10,677 nt of DNA from Lachnospiraceae bacterium. Lineage in GTDB: Bacteria > Bacillota > Clostridia > Lachnospirales > Lachnospiraceae. Of this stretch, positions 5,138 to 10,677 are shown piece after piece. The stretch lies in assembly GCA_900766925.1 (NCBI GenBank), contig CAAFXG010000325.1, positions 1 through 10,677 of the forward strand, in the 5' to 3' direction. The position numbers and the translations under genes are program-made. Under the pieces are notes generated by a model that did not search any database, was not told the origin of the DNA, and was given only the letters and a program-made list of their open reading frames with translations. Positions within the stretch are counted from its first letter, which is position 1, and each line of letters starts with the position of its first letter.

Positions 5138-7372
5138 ATGATGGAACCTATAAAAATACGAGGTCTAAAACAGAATAATTTAAAAAATGTTTCGCTTGAT
5201 ATTCCTAAGAATAAAATAGTAGTTTTTACCGGAGTTTCCGGTTCGGGTAAATCAAGTATTGTGTTTGATACTGTTGCAGCAGAAAGTCAGCGTCAGATGA
5301 ATGAAACATATAATGCATGGGTAAGGGGCAGATTACCCAAATATGAAAAACCAAATGTAGAGTGGATAGATAATTTGAATCCATCGGTTATCATTGATCA
5401 GACTCGCCTTGGAGGAAATGCAAGATCAACGGTTGGTACAATCAGTGATATGTACTCTCTTTTGCGCTTGCTGTATTCCAGAATTGGAGTTCCGTCTGTA
5501 GGTCCCGCATCTTATTTCTCATTTAATAATCCAAATGGTATGTGTCCAACGTGTGCCGGTATTGGAAAGATTATGGATTTTGATATAAATAATCTGATAG
5601 ATGCGGAAAAAACCTATGATGAAGGTTGTTTTAATTTACCGGCATTTGGAAAAGGTAATTATTACTGGAAGATATATAGACGTCCGGAGTATTTTAGAAC
5701 AGATATCCCATGGAAAAATCTAACAGAAGAGGAACAGAATATTTTGTTATATGGAAGCAAAATAAAAGGTGGAGAAAGACTTGATAAAAAACTGGAGGGT
5801 GTTTACAACCAGTTTAAGAGGCTTGTTCTTATGAAAGGTGTCGAAGAGCAGACAGATTATACATTAAAAAAAATAAGCAGATTCTTGTATGAGTGCGAGT
5901 GCCCTGATTGCAAGGGCAAGCGTCTTAACGAGAACACGCTTTTATGCAAAATTAATGGATATAACATTTATGAAATGTGTGAGATGGAATTTTCTGCCCT
6001 TCGTGAAGAACTGAACAAAATAAATGACGAAAGAGCAGTAACAATTATTGAGCAGTTAAAGGCATCGCTTGACCGTATGATAGATATTGGTCTGCCTTAT
6101 CTTTTTATGAATAGAGAAAGTTCAACTCTCTCGGGTGGAGAGGCTCAGCGGCTTAAATTGGTAAGATATATGGGAAGCTCACTTTGTGGAATGATATATA
6201 TTTTTGACGAGCCAAGTACGGGGATGCATCCTAGAGATGTACATCGAATGTCACGTCTTTTAAAGAATCTACGGGATAAAGGAAATACTGTGCTTGTAGT
6301 TGAGCACGATAAGGACATAATAAGTATTGCAGATGAAGTGATTGATATTGGTCCGTTAGCAGGAAAGAATGGGGGGCAGGTATTATTTCAAGGAAGCTAT
6401 GAGGATTTACTGATAAGTGGAACCAAGACCGGAAATGCTTTGTCGACAGAGCTTAAGGTCAAGGAAAAGGTGCGCACACCTAAGGGATTTCTGGAGGTCA
6501 GAGGTGCCACTCTTCATAATCTTAAGAATGTGGATGTCGATATTCCTCTTGGAATTATGACTGTAGTGACGGGTGTTGCCGGAAGTGGAAAGTCATCTCT
6601 GATAAGGGATGTTTTTGCAAAGCAATATGAAAATCAGGTTGTATTGATTGATCAGAGTGCAATTACTGCAACAGGACGTTCTACTGTTTGCACATTTTTA
6701 GGTTTCTTTGATGAGATTAGGAAAGTATTTGCCGATGAGAATAATGCAGATAAAAGTCTCTTCACTTTTAATGGAAAAGGAGCCTGTCCATATTGTAAGG
6801 GTCGCGGAGTCATAACTACTGAACTTGTTTTTATGGAACCTGTTACGACCGTTTGTGAGCATTGCAACGGTACAAGATATAGTGATGAGGCATTACAGTA
6901 TACGGTTAATGGAAAAACAATCGTCGATGTTCTTGCTATGAGTGTTGAGGAGGCAGTACCTTTCTTTGCAAATAATAAGAAAATCACTGCGATGCTAAGT
7001 GCACTGATGGAGGTGGGACTTCCGTATATCTCATTGGGGCAGCCGCTGTCTACTTTTTCAGGTGGTGAGCGCCAGAGAGTTAAGCTTGCACAAAATATTA
7101 AGAAAAAAGGGAATATATATATTTTAGATGAGCCAACTACCGGTCTTCATGCTGCGGATATTGAAAAGCTTGTAGATATTTTGGAATCAATAGTTGATTG
7201 TGGAAATACAGTTATTGTTATTGAACATAATACTGATGTCATGAAGCTTGCAGATTATATTATTGATGTTGGACCGGATGGCGGAACCAAGGGTGGAGAA
7301 ATAGTATTTACCGGAACACCCCAAGAGATGTTAGAAAATGGAACAACGATAACGGCGAAGTATTTGAGATAA
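5138..7372 (+). CDS. Short UvrA-like double ATPase lacking the UvrB-binding domain
   Basis: A 744-residue protein with two ABC ATPase halves in UvrA order: Walker A GVSGSGKSS (32-40), Q-loop IIDQTRLGGNARSTVGT (85-101), CPTC (136-139), a CPDCKGKRL element near residue 260, signature LSGGEAQRL (331-339), Walker B IFDEPSTG (D357-E358); then Walker A GVAGSGKSS (479-487), zinc pairs C550/C553 and C573/C576, FSGGERQRV (640-648) and ILDEPTTG (D664-E665). Canonical UvrA has ~940 residues. Here RIGVPSVG (115-122) runs almost directly into FSFNNPNG before CPTC, so the ~130-residue UvrB-binding domain and the first cysteine pair of zinc module 1 are gone. This is the UvrA2/DrrC-like class, often linked with resistance to DNA-binding drugs. 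All ATPase motifs are intact. AGGAGG (5123-5128) lies 9 bases before ATG 5138; ATG 5141 is an alternative. A MerR-type promoter suggests induction by a chemical. Helper partners are unknown. Confidence 0.9.
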   Translation: MMEPIKIRGLKQNNLKNVSLDIPKNKIVVFTGVSGSGKSSIVFDTVAAESQRQMNETYNAWVRGRLPKYEKPNVEWIDNLNPSVIIDQTRLGGNARSTVGTISDMYSLLRLLYSRIGVPSVGPASYFSFNNPNGMCPTCAGIGKIMDFDINNLIDAEKTYDEGCFNLPAFGKGNYYWKIYRRPEYFRTDIPWKNLTEEEQNILLYGSKIKGGERLDKKLEGVYNQFKRLVLMKGVEEQTDYTLKKISRFLYECECPDCKGKRLNENTLLCKINGYNIYEMCEMEFSALREELNKINDERAVTIIEQLKASLDRMIDIGLPYLFMNRESSTLSGGEAQRLKLVRYMGSSLCGMIYIFDEPSTGMHPRDVHRMSRLLKNLRDKGNTVLVVEHDKDIISIADEVIDIGPLAGKNGGQVLFQGSYEDLLISGTKTGNALSTELKVKEKVRTPKGFLEVRGATLHNLKNVDVDIPLGIMTVVTGVAGSGKSSLIRDVFAKQYENQVVLIDQSAITATGRSTVCTFLGFFDEIRKVFADENNADKSLFTFNGKGACPYCKGRGVITTELVFMEPVTTVCEHCNGTRYSDEALQYTVNGKTIVDVLAMSVEEAVPFFANNKKITAMLSALMEVGLPYISLGQPLSTFSGGERQRVKLAQNIKKKGNIYILDEPTTGLHAADIEKLVDILESIVDCGNTVIVIEHNTDVMKLADYIIDVGPDGGTKGGEIVFTGTPQEMLENGTTITAKYLR

Positions 7373-7416
7373 TCATTTGACTAGGGATGTATGACTGTTT
7401 TGAGGTTACCGAACTC

Positions 7417-7444
7417 TTGATTTTTAAAGGAAGAATGATATAAT
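7417..7444 (+). promoter_or_regulatory. Promoter of the solute-binding lipoprotein gene
   Basis: TTGATT (7417-7422) and TATAAT (7439-7444) are spaced by 16 bases, with TGA directly before the -10 box (7436-7438), an extended -10 element. The predicted start is near 7451, giving a leader of about 125 bases to ATG 7576. In that leader ACTGAAA (7528-7534) and TTTCAGT (7539-7545) form a 7-bp hairpin with a 4-base loop. I recognise no riboswitch. Confidence 0.6.
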
Positions 7445-7575
7445 AAAATAGGATTTTTATACTTAATTAAGTCTTTATTTTGTTGAATAATTCTCGTTTT
7501 TGCCATGATTGCGAATTCATGTGGGGAACTGAAATGACTTTCAGTATGATTCTACAAGATGACAGAAAGGAAAAG

Positions 7576-8862
7576 ATGAAAACAAGAAACCGGATTAAAC
7601 TAATAACAGCGCTTGTGTCCGTGATTATACTGTCACTTCTGTCCGGATGCGGGGCGAAGACTGCGTCAAAAGAAGAGGAGGATACCATCACGGTATATAT
7701 GTGGAGCGCTGCTCTGTACAACAGTTATGCTCCATTTATCCAGTCCCAGCTTCCCGATGTAAATATTCAATTCATAGTGGGAAACAACGACCTTGATTTT
7801 TACAAGTTCATGAATGAACACGATGAGTTGCCTGATATAATCATGTGCCGCCGTTTCTCTCTGCATGATGCGGTGGGGTTGAAGGATAATTTGATGGATT
7901 TATCCATGACCGAGGCAGCGGGGGCTGTATATGATTCATATCTCGATAACTTTACTAATGCGGACGGTACGGTCAACTGGCTGCCGCTTCGCGGAGAGGT
8001 TGACGATTTTGTTGCCAACAGGGGGCTTTTTGAACAGTACAATATTCCATTGCCAACAGATTATGAGAGCTTTGTCTCTGCATGTCAGGCTTTTGAGGAA
8101 GTGGGTATACGCGGCTTTGTTGCCGATTTTGCTTATGACTACACATGTATGGAGGTTCTGCAGGGGCTTTCTATCCCTGAGATTACCTCCATGGAGGGGC
8201 GTATGTGGCGTAGTGGCTACGAAGACCCTTTAGATGCTGATTTTGGTCTGGATGATACAATATGGCCGGATGCGTTTGTCAGAATGGAACAGTTTATCCG
8301 GGATGTAAACATACTTCCGGGTGATGTAGAGCTTGACTATACGCCCGTGATTGATATGTTCACCGAAGGAAAGGTGGCAATAATCCGCGCTGGTGGAATG
8401 AATGTAGTCGAATTTCAGAACAGTAATGTGGATGCAGTATTTCTTCCATACTTTGGACAGAATGGTGAGAAGTGGCTGCTGACCTATCCGCAATTCCAGG
8501 TGGCACTGAACCGTGAGCTGGGAAATGATAAAGCACGTCAGGAAAAAGCAATGCAGGTACTTAATGTGATGCTCTCTGAGGATGCGCAAAATATCCTGTC
8601 CAATGGCGGAGATGTCATTGCATACAGCCAGAACGTTAATCTTCAGCTTTCATCTTATCTTGATAACCTTAAACCACTGATTGAACAGAATCACCTGTAC
8701 ATAAGGATAGCCTCTAATGACTTTTTCTCTGCGTCCAAGAAGGTTGTTACTAAGATGATTCAAGGCGAATACGACGCCGGTCAGGCTTATGAGGCCTTTA
8801 ATACTCAGGTACAGCAAACAAAGGATGCATCCGATGAGATTGTTTTGTCTCTGAATCGTTGA
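7576..8862 (+). CDS. Extracellular solute-binding lipoprotein (family 1-like), ended by an in-frame TGA
   Basis: The open frame can be extended up to TTG 7480, but the true start is ATG 7576 (AAAGGA at 7566-7571): from there the protein begins MKTRNRIK, a hydrophobic stretch and the lipobox LLSGC (residues 21-25), so it is exported and lipidated at Cys25. The mature 404 residues start with a typical ABC solute-binding strand (DTITVYMWS), with YNIPLPTDYESFVSACQAF, FTEGKVAIIRAGG and FLPYFGQNGEKW as in sugar-type (MalE-like) binding proteins; the ligand is unknown. No permease or ATPase genes are adjacent. It ends ...IVLSLNR at TGA 8860-8862, but the same frame continues with clear protein similarity, so the stop is probably a nonsense mutation in a longer protein. 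The N-terminal part is intact and may still be made. A programmed readthrough is possible but unsupported, as the downstream part is also broken. Confidence 0.82.
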   Translation: MKTRNRIKLITALVSVIILSLLSGCGAKTASKEEEDTITVYMWSAALYNSYAPFIQSQLPDVNIQFIVGNNDLDFYKFMNEHDELPDIIMCRRFSLHDAVGLKDNLMDLSMTEAAGAVYDSYLDNFTNADGTVNWLPLRGEVDDFVANRGLFEQYNIPLPTDYESFVSACQAFEEVGIRGFVADFAYDYTCMEVLQGLSIPEITSMEGRMWRSGYEDPLDADFGLDDTIWPDAFVRMEQFIRDVNILPGDVELDYTPVIDMFTEGKVAIIRAGGMNVVEFQNSNVDAVFLPYFGQNGEKWLLTYPQFQVALNRELGNDKARQEKAMQVLNVMLSEDAQNILSNGGDVIAYSQNVNLQLSSYLDNLKPLIEQNHLYIRIASNDFFSASKKVVTKMIQGEYDAGQAYEAFNTQVQQTKDASDEIVLSLNR

Positions 8863-9244
8863 TATTCCAATATCTTCCACAGAGAGGGCGGTACTGAATC
8901 CTATTCAGTAATGGCGAATACGCTTCGAGGATATTACGGCAGCGATGTACTCATTGCACCTGCCAACAGCTTTACCGGCTCGGTAATCAAGGCGGACTAT
9001 ACCGAAAAGATGGTCGGCAACATGATAATGCCTAATTCACTGGTAGCTTATCAGTGTGAAATTACAGGTGCCAAGCTTAAAAAAATCGTCAAAGTCTATG
9101 TGGAGGGCATCGAGGGAGCCTTTGCTACAGGATGAAAGTTTTGTGTTCGAGAAGCAGGAGCAACGGGTAAAGCCTGAATGGACGGAATATATCAAAGGTG
9201 GAGGAACTATTTCGGAGCCGGAGCAGTATATTATAATGAAGTAA
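8863..9244 (+). pseudogene. 5'-nucleotidase C-terminal-like domain, broken remainder of the upstream lipoprotein gene
   Basis: Directly after TGA 8860-8862 and in the same frame comes YSNIFHREGGTESYSV, then MANTLRGYYGSDVLIAPANS, VIKADYTEKMVGNMIMPNS and YQCEITGAKLKKIV. This follows the 5'-nucleotidase C-terminal pattern: a helix ending in a conserved surface, an Asp-[IVL]-n-n-Asn strand, a Tyr-Thr turn, a Pro-Asn segment and a Thr-Gly-x-x-Leu-Lys helix. The frame ends ...GIEGAFATG at TGA 9133-9135. A different frame then gives ESFVFEKQEQRVKPEW, TEYIKGGGTISEPEQYIIMK to TAA 9242-9244, which reads like the natural C-terminus. About 70 residues between the two appear deleted with a frameshift. ATG 8911 could open a 74-codon frame but has no ribosome site. 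The intact ancestor would be ~620 residues. The domain name rests on pattern memory. Confidence 0.6.
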
Positions 9245-9324
9245 ACGGACGTTAGTCATAATGTAAAATGAGGAGTATAAGCATACCAATAGACTATTTG
9301 TTTTAAAACTATTAAAAAGCTTAT

Positions 9325-9353
9325 GGCAACTTCAATTTGACAGATTGAAAGCC
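9325..9353 (+). repeat. Imperfect hairpin between the lipoprotein remnant and the XRE-type gene
   Basis: TTCAAT (9331-9336) pairs with ATTGAA (9344-9349) around TTGACAG, and GGC (9325-9327) can pair with GCC (9351-9353) across a small internal loop. No T-run follows, so it is not a normal terminator. It sits 32 bases upstream of TATAAT (9385-9390) and could be a regulator site. The rest of the 189-base gap holds nothing else I can name. Confidence 0.3.
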
Positions 9354-9384
9354 TGACTTGGTGGTGTGCAACTGGCGGGAATAC

Positions 9385-9390
9385 TATAAT
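9385..9390 (+). promoter_or_regulatory. -10 box TATAAT, likely promoter of the XRE-type membrane regulator
   Basis: A perfect TATAAT lies 44 bases before ATG 9434. A good -35 box at 16-18 bases is not seen: TTGGTG (9358-9363) is at 21 bases and TTGACA (9337-9342) at 42. A weak -35 suggests dependence on an activator, or that this is only AT-rich sequence. Confidence 0.4.
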
Positions 9391-9433
9391 ATAAGTGCTA
9401 AAACTACATATTTTACATTAGGAGGAATGAAAA

Positions 9434-10429
9434 ATGATATTAGCAGATAAGATTACGGAAGAAAGAAAAAAGAATGGTTGGTCACAGGAGGAGCTTGCGG
9501 ATAAGCTTGGGGTATCCCGACAGGCTGTTTCAAAATGGGAGAGTGCCGGTTCTGTACCGGATTTACAAAGGGTAATTCAACTGTCAGAGCTGTTTGGTGT
9601 GAGCACAGATTATCTTTTAAAGGATGATGTGATGCAAGAGGATATATCTACATTTATTACTACAGAAGCAGAAGAAAGAAATCCGGTACGTAAGATTTCG
9701 ATGGAAGAGGCTAATGAATTTCTTGAAATTAAAAGATTGGGAGCACCTATTATAGCGAATGCAACCTTTATGTGTATTATTAGTCCGATACTTCTGATTA
9801 TTTTAGCATCTATGGCAGAAGAAAATGTGTTTCATATTACCGAGGCTCTGGCTTCAGGTGTGGGACTGGTGTTCTTATTTGGGATGATAGCACCGGCAGT
9901 ATTTATGTTCATAACCTGTGGTATGCGTCAAAGCAGTGTGGAACATCTTGAAAAAGATAATTTTGAGACAGAGTACGGTGTATCAGGAATGGTTAAAGAA
10001 AAAAGACGCATGTACGAGCCTGTTTTTACAAGAGGGATTGCTATTGGTGTTGTTCTTTGTATTATTTCGGTAGTACCTCTTGTAGTAGTAGGTGCTATGG
10101 AAGCTCCGGATTACGTTTGTGGTATGTTTGTGGCATTGCTGTTACTGGTGGTTGCGGCAGGTGTGAATATGATAATCCGCGTAAGCATTGTCAAGTCAAG
10201 CTTTGACACGTTGCTTCAGGAGGGTGAATTCAGTAAGGAAGAGAAGAAAGCTAAGAAAAAGCTTGATGCGTTGTCAGGAATATTTTGGTGCTTTGTCACA
10301 GCCATTTACCTAGGCTTGAGTTTTATTACCATGCGCTGGGAGTATACATGGATTGTGTGGCCGGTTGCGGGGGTATTGTTTGCTGCACTTTCGGGAATAA
10401 TGAGACTTCGTATGGGGGTGGATGATTAG
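9434..10429 (+). CDS. XRE-family DNA-binding domain fused to a six-segment membrane domain
   Basis: The 331-residue protein starts at ATG 9434, with GGAGG (9421-9425) 8 bases upstream. Residues 1-62 are a Cro/CI-type helix-turn-helix: ITEERKKNGWSQEELADKLG, VSRQAVSKWESAGSVPDL and LSELFGVSTDYLL, the usual set of Clostridial XRE regulators. After an acidic linker (about 63-100) come roughly six hydrophobic segments: near 104-124, 134-158, 198-222, 228-252, 287-305 and 310-326. Between segments 2 and 3 and between 4 and 5 lie charged stretches (KEKRRMYEPVF; EFSKEEKKAKKKLDAL). It would be a membrane-anchored regulator that couples something sensed in the membrane to DNA binding. The target and stimulus are unknown, and no partner gene is adjacent. 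The fold of the membrane part is not one I recognise. The frame is intact and base use matches neighbours. Confidence 0.85.
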   Translation: MILADKITEERKKNGWSQEELADKLGVSRQAVSKWESAGSVPDLQRVIQLSELFGVSTDYLLKDDVMQEDISTFITTEAEERNPVRKISMEEANEFLEIKRLGAPIIANATFMCIISPILLIILASMAEENVFHITEALASGVGLVFLFGMIAPAVFMFITCGMRQSSVEHLEKDNFETEYGVSGMVKEKRRMYEPVFTRGIAIGVVLCIISVVPLVVVGAMEAPDYVCGMFVALLLLVVAAGVNMIIRVSIVKSSFDTLLQEGEFSKEEKKAKKKLDALSGIFWCFVTAIYLGLSFITMRWEYTWIVWPVAGVLFAALSGIMRLRMGVDD

Positions 10430-10486
10430 CTTACGGGAAAGCCAGGTAGTTGAAACAAAGCAAGTGAATTTTGTGAAAAATGACCT

Positions 10487-10516
10487 TTGAAATTATTTCT
10501 AAAATTGTGATATAAT
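10487..10516 (+). promoter_or_regulatory. Strong promoter of a short hairpin RNA
   Basis: TTGAAA (10487-10492) and a perfect TATAAT (10511-10516) are separated by 18 bases, and TGA directly before the -10 box makes it an extended -10 promoter. The start would be near 10523, exactly where the hairpin begins. It lies 58 bases past the stop of the XRE-type gene and clearly does not serve that gene. Confidence 0.7.
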
Positions 10517-10522
10517 TATTTC

Positions 10523-10576
10523 AAACGAGTAGCAGCAATTGCGTAAATCCAGTTGTGGCTACTCGTTTATTTTTTT
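10523..10576 (+). terminator. Intrinsic terminator (11-bp stem, T-run)
   Basis: The stem AAACGAGTAGC/GCTACTCGTTT followed by TATTTTTTT is a standard Rho-independent terminator. It would also end read-through from the XRE-type gene. The loop of 24 bases is longer than usual because it carries the second stem described for the RNA. Confidence 0.75.
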
Positions 10577-10577
10577 G
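10523..10577 (+). ncRNA. Predicted ~55-nt RNA made of a single long hairpin ending in a terminator
   Basis: With the start near 10523 set by the upstream promoter, the RNA begins AAACGAGTAGC, which pairs perfectly with GCTACTCGTTT (10558-10568). Above an A/G mismatch and a G-U pair the stem continues as CAATTG (10536-10541) with CAGTTG (10550-10555; one U-G pair), closed by the 8-base loop CGTAAATC (10542-10549). TATTTTTTT follows (10569-10576). The product would be a stable hairpin of about 46 bases with a U-tail. I do not recognise a named RNA family. It may be a free small RNA, or a leader terminator of a gene beyond the right edge. No start codon lies in it. Confidence 0.55.
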
Positions 10578-10677
10578 AGTCCAGCGGTGTGATGTCAAGT
10601 GGTGAAAAATAAAAATATTCTCATTTTTTGATATATTTCGCGAAAACAAAAAACGACCACCTAAGCCCTGTCGACCA
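10578..10677. other. Non-coding right edge, no gene recognised
   Basis: About 100 bases without an open frame of note. It includes the 10-bp palindrome TTTCGCGAAA (10636-10645), and near the edge CGACCACC and CGACCA repeat at about 18-base distance, which could be the start of a repeat array or an element end cut off by the window. Nothing firmer can be said. Confidence 0.3.

Noticed and set aside
6652..6987. Minus-strand open frame of 111 codons inside the UvrA-like gene
   Set aside because: It lies wholly within a strongly conserved coding region, lacks a ribosome site and reads as low-complexity shadow sequence.
7402..7425. Weak hairpin GAGGTT/AACTC followed by TTGATTTTT as terminator of the UvrA-like gene
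   Set aside because: Only about five pairs with a bulge; it overlaps the promoter of the lipoprotein gene, so the T-rich part is better read as the -35 region.
7461..7473. Palindrome ACTTAATTAAGT in the lipoprotein leader
   Set aside because: All-AT core with no loop; common by chance in this composition and no matching site elsewhere in the window.
7480..7575. Upstream extension of the lipoprotein frame from TTG 7480
   Set aside because: The extra 32 residues would precede the signal peptide and lack a ribosome site; ATG 7576 with AAAGGA gives a clean lipoprotein signal.
8230..8589. Minus-strand open frame of 119 codons inside the lipoprotein gene
   Set aside because: Antisense shadow of a gene with clear family features; no independent evidence of coding.
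8861..8874. Palindrome GATATT-CC-AATATC right after the TGA
   Set aside because: It codes for residues of the conserved second domain (YSNI), so it is explained by coding sequence and has no T-run.

Overview
The window looks like a low-GC Firmicute chromosome of the class Clostridia, most likely Lachnospiraceae. The grounds are the AT-rich base composition, strong AGGAGG-type ribosome sites, near-consensus SigA-type promoters, and protein types (AbiEii, a DUF4143 ATPase, DUF6933, MerR-type promoters, lipoprotein solute-binding proteins) that I recognise from that group. The assignment rests on recalled family resemblance, not on a search. I see no tRNA, rRNA or CRISPR array.

Positions 1-2011 are an accessory scar. 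From left to right there is the C-terminal part of an AbiEii/AbiGii-type nucleotidyltransferase toxin (cut only by the window edge), the first ~43 codons of a DUF6933 gene, a reverse-strand internal piece of an IS21-family element (end of istA with a frameshift, the istA/istB boundary, start of istB), the C-terminal DUF4143 part of an AAA ATPase whose N-terminal part is gone, and the eroded remains of an MNT nucleotidyltransferase/HEPN pair. At least four toxin-antitoxin or defence-like genes are thus represented, three of them visibly broken.

Positions 2008-4932 hold intact genes. A nitroreductase starts on the stop codon of the HEPN remnant. Then come a small unrecognised protein and a TetR-family repressor, probably one operon, and a convergent Na+/H+ antiporter of the CPA2 type. 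The antiporter's promoter (TTGACT-17-TATGAT on the minus strand) lies within or next to a perfect 26-bp palindrome, an operator candidate.

Positions 5075-7372 carry a short UvrA-like double-ATPase protein without the UvrB-binding domain. Its promoter has the 19-bp spacer and central dyad characteristic of MerR-family control. No MerR gene is in the window, so the activator must act from elsewhere.

Positions 7417-9244 carry a lipoprotein solute-binding protein with its own extended -10 promoter. The reading frame is interrupted by one TGA and continues in the same frame into a 5'-nucleotidase C-terminal-like domain. That domain then breaks off by deletion and frameshift, so a two-domain surface protein has decayed to its N-terminal part.

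Positions 9434-10429 encode an XRE-type DNA-binding domain fused to about six membrane segments. Downstream, a strong promoter (TTGAAA-18-TATAAT with TG extension) fires straight into an 11-bp-stem hairpin followed by a T-run. This predicts an RNA of about 55 nt that is essentially one hairpin, the most interesting non-coding element here. The last ~100 bases hold no recognisable gene.
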